This document shows positions 56,659-59,412 of a stretch of DNA of 59,412 nucleotides, one piece after another (within the stretch, counting starts at the first letter, position 1; each line of letters opens with the position of its first letter). The notes below the pieces were generated by a model, which saw only the letters and a list, made by a program, of their open reading frames with translations, did no database searches and was not told where the DNA came from. The position numbers were made by a program, and so were the translations under genes. Source of the DNA: Coriobacteriia bacterium (GTDB lineage: Bacteria; Actinomycetota; Coriobacteriia; Anaerosomatales; Anaerosomataceae); assembly GCA_030655755.1 (NCBI GenBank), contig JAUSOQ010000015.1, positions 1 through 59,412 of the forward strand, given 5' to 3'.

Positions 56659-57065
56659 GGTCCGGCTCGTCGGCGCTCCGGCACATGTCTCCGCATGCGG
56701 GCACGGAAGGGTTCTCGCGATCGCGGGTGGTCGCAACCCTCCCTCGGCTCCAGGCTCCGATCTCCTCGGCGTGCCCACCACCACCCGCCATCGTCTCGGC
56801 CGACGAACCGTCCTAAGGGTGTGCTCCCATCAGCCGGATCCGCATGGCGGCTCGACGACGTCTCGCGACACTCCCGGGTTGTGCGCGCTCGGCGCTCCGG
56901 CGCTTGCAGCTCATCGGCGCGCCGACACCCGCCCGCTGCGCACGCAGGCTGAATCCGCATGCCGCCCGCGGCGAGCCGGGCTCGGCACCGTCACCTGCTC
57001 GCCCGTCGTCGGGAAAGGACCAGGGTAAGGGCTGTGGAGTGTGAGCCGTCGGGTGCCGCGCGGTG
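56659..57065 (+). other. cassette region without a convincing ORF
   Basis: Between the presumed junction at 56652 and attC1 there are about 400 very GC-rich bases. The open frames on both strands give low-complexity Arg/Ser/Pro-rich products without ribosome-binding sites, and I do not call any. TCGGCGCTCCGGC is repeated at 56670-56682 and 56889-56901, and ATCCGCATG at 56838-56846 and 56953-56961. It may be a decayed gene, or a cassette carrying RNA or promoter functions. Bases 56495-56641 likewise hold no gene I can support. Confidence 0.6.
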
Positions 57066-57067
57066 CC

Positions 57068-57153
57068 GCCTAACCATGGCATCCAGCTGACGGCCAGGAG
57101 CGCTAAGATGAAGAGAGGCGCATCGGCCGCAGCTGATGCCCAGAGATGTTAGC
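57068..57153 (+). other. attC site 1
   Basis: R'' GCCTAAC (57068-57074) and R' GTTAGC (57148-57153) flank an imperfect stem. GGCATC-c-AGCTG-a-CGGCC pairs with GGCCGCAGCTGATGCC, leaving extrahelical c and a, the signature that orients bottom-strand attC recombination. The length (86) is within the attC range. A loop of about 30 bases separates the arms. Confidence 0.85.
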
Positions 57154-57166
57154 GATACACATGTCG

Positions 57167-57196
57167 CGGTTGCGCGAACCGTGCCCAAGGGGGCAC
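57167..57196 (+). promoter_or_regulatory. inverted repeats before the cassette toxin-antitoxin pair
   Basis: CGGTT-gcgcg-AACCG (57167-57181) and GTGCCC-aagg-GGGCAC (57181-57196) lie immediately upstream of the antitoxin start at 57206. They are candidate autoregulatory operators that would make this cassette self-expressing. Confidence 0.4.
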
Positions 57197-57205
57197 ACTC
57201 TACTC

Positions 57206-57436
57206 ATGAACAAAGCAGCCTATGACTTCAATCGCCTGTCGGTCTCCGAGCGCATCCAGCTCGTCGAGGATCTGTGGGATAGCATCGCCGTGAGCGGTGC
57301 GGACATCCCGCTGACGGCGGCGGAGATCCGAGAGCTCGACCGCCGTCTCGACGACCTTGAGGCGAACCCGGGCACCGGTACGCCCTGGAGCGAGGTCCGT
57401 GCCCGGATCGAAGATCGCCTGCGGCTCTGCTCCTGA
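57206..57436 (+). CDS. addiction-module antitoxin, ParD/RelB-like (integron cassette)
   Basis: The 76-residue protein carries NRLSVSERIQLVEDLWDSIA followed by LTAAEIRELDRRLDDLEANP and GTPWSEVRARIEDR, the putative addiction-module component pattern (PF09720-like). This family usually accompanies ParE/RelE toxins, as the next gene shows. ATG 57206 follows a distant AAGGGGG; the frame from 57146 would start inside attC1. It is the first gene of the cassette bounded by attC1 and attC2 and overlaps the toxin start by one base. Confidence 0.82.
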   Translation: MNKAAYDFNRLSVSERIQLVEDLWDSIAVSGADIPLTAAEIRELDRRLDDLEANPGTGTPWSEVRARIEDRLRLCS

Positions 57437-57741
57437 TGTCGTCTTTCGTCGTCCGTCCAGATGCGGAAGCAGACATCACCGACGCTGCCGTGTGGTACGA
57501 GACTCAGTCCCCGGGCCTTGGGTTGGAGTTCCTGCGCTTGGTCGATGCGTGTCTGGCGGATGTGGACAGAGCGCCGCACCGATTCCCGGTGATCCGCCGC
57601 AACATGCGCCGGGCGCTGCTGCGACGATTCCCCTACGGCGTGTTCTTCGTCGAGGCAGATGGCGGCGTCGAGGTCGTGGCCTGCCTCCACGCTCGTAGGG
57701 ATCCGCACGAGTGGAGTGAACGCTTGCGGCGCGATCGCTAA
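57436..57741 (+). CDS. RelE/ParE-family toxin (integron cassette)
   Basis: The 101-residue protein is ParE-like: VVRPDAEADITDAAVWYETQ at the start, FPVIRRNMRRALLRRFPYGV in the middle, then a VVACLHARRDPHEW strand. ATG 57436 is coupled to the antitoxin by TGATG. The stop codon TAA lies in the R'' box of the attC site, the tight packing typical of integron cassettes. Confidence 0.82.
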   Translation: MSSFVVRPDAEADITDAAVWYETQSPGLGLEFLRLVDACLADVDRAPHRFPVIRRNMRRALLRRFPYGVFFVEADGGVEVVACLHARRDPHEWSERLRRDR

Positions 57742-57834
57742 CAAAGGCATCCAGCAGCTAGTTCGCCCGTGCGAGGTATTTTCGGCAGGGATGTTGTCGG
57801 GGGCGAACTACAGCTGATGCCTCAGACGTTAGGC
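57737..57834 (+). other. attC site 2
   Basis: R'' GCTAAC (57737-57742) and R' GTTAGGC (57828-57834) flank GGCATCcAGC-a-GCTAGTTCGCCC, which pairs with GGGCGAACTACAGCTGATGCC. The stem is longer than in attC1, with unpaired bases again on one side. Its length is 98 bases. The outer stem ends are shared with attC1 and attC3, showing common descent of the array's sites. Confidence 0.82.
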
Positions 57835-57860
57835 ATGGAATCGGGGGACGGGGGTTGTCC

Positions 57861-58448
57861 GTGTTTGAGGGGCTTGCACTCGCAATACTCAGCAGGGTTG
57901 CCGTTCCCCTCCTGGACTGGCTATGGCGCGGCGCCAGGCGTCAGGCTCCCAAATGGGTTGAGTCCCTCAAGCGATTCGTTCGGCGCAAGACACTTGAACG
58001 ATCCGTCACCGAAGAAGAGCGTTTCATAGTGAGCTTGTTTCGCGGTAGACAGTGGAACTACGAGAGTCTCTTGGAGATGTCTGAGGGCCGGTTTGACTCG
58101 GAGACACTTCTTCCTGTCGTGACGTCACTGCAGGCCAAAGGACTACTCAATGAGCCGCGACTGGCTCAGCCACCGAACCTACGAGCAATGTTTACCGTCT
58201 CCAATGATGCATCCCTGCTGGCGGTCACACGTCCGCCCAAGACAGGACGGCGCAAGGCCCGCAAGCGCGACGTCGAGGAGGCGGTTCATCGCCGCAAGCG
58301 ACTTGCTACTGCTATCTCTCAGCAGGATGCGTACAGATTGATTGAGCGAACTGCAGACTTCATACCTGAGTCCAGCTCTCATGACGCAGAGGAGCGGCAG
58401 AAGCAGATTGAGGATGATCGAGCGTGGCTTGCCGGACACGGCTTCTGA
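57861..58448 (+). CDS. cassette protein of unknown function with amphipathic N-terminus
   Basis: The 195-residue protein begins with a hydrophobic/amphipathic helix (FEGLALAILSRVAVPLLDWL) that may anchor it to the membrane. A basic stretch follows, then a winged-helix-like segment (FIVSLFRGRQWNYESLLEMS ... TLLPVVTSLQAKGLL, about 60-105). A basic KTGRRKARKRDVEE region lies near 135-150. No family is recognised. GTG 57861 is used, with TTG 57855 possible. Codon use looks less GC-biased than core genes, consistent with acquisition. Confidence 0.6.
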   Translation: MFEGLALAILSRVAVPLLDWLWRGARRQAPKWVESLKRFVRRKTLERSVTEEERFIVSLFRGRQWNYESLLEMSEGRFDSETLLPVVTSLQAKGLLNEPRLAQPPNLRAMFTVSNDASLLAVTRPPKTGRRKARKRDVEEAVHRRKRLATAISQQDAYRLIERTADFIPESSSHDAEERQKQIEDDRAWLAGHGF

Positions 58449-58453
58449 TTCAT

Positions 58454-58540
58454 GCCTAACCAGGGCATCCAGCTGACGGCCAGGAGCGCTAGGATGAAGA
58501 GAGGCGCATCGGCCGCAGCTGATGCCCAAAGACGTTAGAC
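58454..58540 (+). other. attC site 3
   Basis: R'' GCCTAAC (58454-58460) and R' GTTAGAC (58534-58540) flank a stem almost identical to attC1, including GGCATC-c-AGCTG-a-CGGCC and the distal GGCCGCAGCTGATGCCC. The total is 87 bases. Near identity of attC1 and attC3 suggests attC sites from the same lineage, as in resident chromosomal integrons. Confidence 0.85.
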
Positions 58541-58557
58541 CGAGCCAAGGGGGAGCA

Positions 58558-59208
58558 GTGCTCAAGCCTCATCTTCCGGAGGACTTCCAGAAAAGGCTGC
58601 GGGCCAACTTCAAACAATGGGAGCAGACAGGCCTCTCACTTGCCAAGCAAGGCTGGTCGATCCCAATGTCTCTGGAGCCACGCGACGTGTACGGACTCCT
58701 CGAGAAGTGCGCGACTTCGGAAGAGGTGGACGCTGCATTTGTCCGATTGTACGAGGCCGACAGCAGAGCCGTATTCGAGTCAACAGCGTCGAGCCTGCTT
58801 GCGTGCGACCCAGCAGTAGCGTGGCGACCTCTATTGGAGCAGACATTCTCTGCCTACCGCCATGACCACTACCTCGTTGCGATTCCCGCGCTGCTTGTCG
58901 CATGCGAAGGCGTACTTGCGACTGATGCCGGCAACAAAGTCAACATGAAGCGCATCGTGACGAAACGCGTCTTGGAAGTGGAGGCTAAACTGCCCGAATC
59001 GCTGACCGCGCTCGAGTGTCGTGTCGCACAGGCGTTCGTGGAAGAGCTGTATCGAGATGCGCCTTTCACCGAAACGCGCCCGGAAGTCCTGAATCGCCAC
59101 TGGATACTTCACGGACGAGATGCCTCTGACTGGACTCAGGCGGACTGTCTGCGTCTCATTCAGGCCCTATGGACATTCTGTTGTCTGCTCTCGGGTGGAC
59201 CGGTCTAA
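58558..59208 (+). CDS. cassette protein of unknown function, HEPN/Abi-like C-terminal pattern
   Basis: The 216-residue helical protein has a core YRHDHYLVAIPALLVACEG near 110 and a C-terminal LNRHWILHGRDASDWTQADC stretch. An R-H-x-I-L-H-G pattern followed by a helix is frequent in abortive-infection and HEPN-like proteins. The catalytic assignment is only a resemblance. GTG 58558 follows GGGGGAG; ATG 58522 would lie inside attC3. The stop TAA sits in the R'' box of the last attC. Lower GC than the core genome fits acquired origin. Confidence 0.6.
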   Translation: MLKPHLPEDFQKRLRANFKQWEQTGLSLAKQGWSIPMSLEPRDVYGLLEKCATSEEVDAAFVRLYEADSRAVFESTASSLLACDPAVAWRPLLEQTFSAYRHDHYLVAIPALLVACEGVLATDAGNKVNMKRIVTKRVLEVEAKLPESLTALECRVAQAFVEELYRDAPFTETRPEVLNRHWILHGRDASDWTQADCLRLIQALWTFCCLLSGGPV

Positions 59209-59288
59209 CCCGCGCTTCCACACCGACGCGCGCATGGTGTCGCATAATGGAAGCGCAAGCGCGCGGGTGAAGCGCAAACACGTTAGGT
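59204..59288 (+). other. attC site 4
   Basis: R'' TCTAAC (59204-59209) and R' GTTAGGT (59282-59288) flank CGCGCTTC-c-ACaCC, which pairs with the GGGTGAAGCGC arm near 59265. Again one unpaired cytosine is on the 5' arm. Its sequence differs from the other three sites, so it probably came with an unrelated cassette. Confidence 0.75.
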
Positions 59289-59311
59289 GGAACGTCTGAG
59301 AGCGGGGGGCC

Positions 59312-59412
59312 ATGCGCACGACTGTCGTCGCTATTGCTGTCGCCTTTGCGGTATTCCTGGCGGGCTGTTCGGTGAGCAGCAAGCCATCTCAACCCAGCGA
59401 CGCTGTGTCTTC
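59312..59412 (+). CDS. partial lipoprotein gene, first part only
   Basis: ATG 59312 follows AGCGGGGGGCC and opens a frame of at least 33 codons to the window end. The product has a signal peptide, TVVAIAVAFAVFLAGC, with lipobox Leu-Ala-Gly-Cys. It lies just after the R' box of attC4, so it is the start of the next cassette. Function unknown. Confidence 0.7.
   Translation, partial: MRTTVVAIAVAFAVFLAGCSVSSKPSQPSDAVS

Larger units (their letters stand above)
54976..59412 (+). mobile_element. chromosomal integron, inverted-integrase type, with cassette array
   Basis: The element comprises an integron integrase (54976-55944), a BrnTA module, a presumed primary recombination core (GTTAGGC at 56652-56658), and a row of cassettes. 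The four attC-like sites lie at 57068-57153, 57737-57834, 58454-58540 and 59204-59288, after which a further cassette begins. Using the G|TTRRRY crossover rule, cassettes span about 56653-57148, 57149-57828, 57829-58534 and 58535-59282. All read on the plus strand, as does intI. The array continues past the window end, so its total size is unknown. Confidence 0.85.

Noticed and set aside
56529-56960. Protein-coding frames on both strands in the GC-rich cassette
   Set aside because: They are low-complexity, lack ribosome-binding sites, and some cross the cassette boundary.

Overview
The window is GC-rich, gene-dense bacterial chromosome and almost certainly comes from an anaerobic actinobacterium. 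An actinobacterial DUF2469-type protein lies beside ligA at 13.3 kb. The metabolism looks strictly anaerobic: homocysteine made by the DUF39 and NIL-ferredoxin route, a split MetV/MetF methylene-THF reductase, an IscU/NifS pair, several small ferredoxins and MoaE- and TorD-like genes. A Coriobacteriia-type lineage (OPB41/Anaerosomatales-like) is my best inference; it is not proven by the window.

Layout. 0.1-6.1 kb: a promoter and a complete Met-type T-box leader with terminator precede a five-gene methionine operon (homocysteine biosynthesis protein, NIL/4Fe-4S protein, MetH without a reactivation domain, MetV, MetF). 6.2-13.6 kb: a TorD-like chaperone, a MoaE-like protein, lpdA-lipA, two diguanylate cyclases (one with a ferritin-like N-terminus), a UPF0280 protein and a DUF2469 protein. 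13.6-23.1 kb: ligA, two CPBP membrane proteases (one fused to a ferredoxin), a histidine kinase and gatCAB. 23-28.8 kb: small membrane or unknown proteins and an Rrf2-nifS-iscU-cysK operon on the minus strand. 28.8-46 kb: a second histidine kinase, two MFS transporters, pncB-pncA (NAD salvage), a flavodoxin-like reductase, lysoplasmalogenase- and phosphodiesterase-like membrane proteins, a third diguanylate cyclase, DegV, carbamate kinase with a cyclic-2,3-DPG-synthetase-like GTPase, and exported proteins. 46-54.2 kb: a NYN/OST-HTH protein, a glycosyltransferase, a fused RlmKL, a ferredoxin, a GNAT protein and a homocitrate synthase/homoaconitase operon.

54.2-59.4 kb is the accessory region and the main discovery. 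A VapBC-like module is followed by a bona fide integron integrase. After a BrnTA module comes a run of at least four gene cassettes, each ending in an attC-like site with R''/R' boxes and a stem carrying extrahelical bases. The integrase points the same way as the cassettes, so this is an inverted-type chromosomal integron, which is unusual and more so in an actinobacterium. The cassettes hold a ParD/ParE-like pair, two unknown proteins, a lipoprotein cut by the window end, and one cassette without a convincing ORF.

No rRNA, tRNA, CRISPR array or IS transposase was recognised. Gene starts were chosen from ribosome-binding sites and stop/start overlaps, so several differ from the longest open frame. 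Family assignments come from reading motifs by eye, without database searches.
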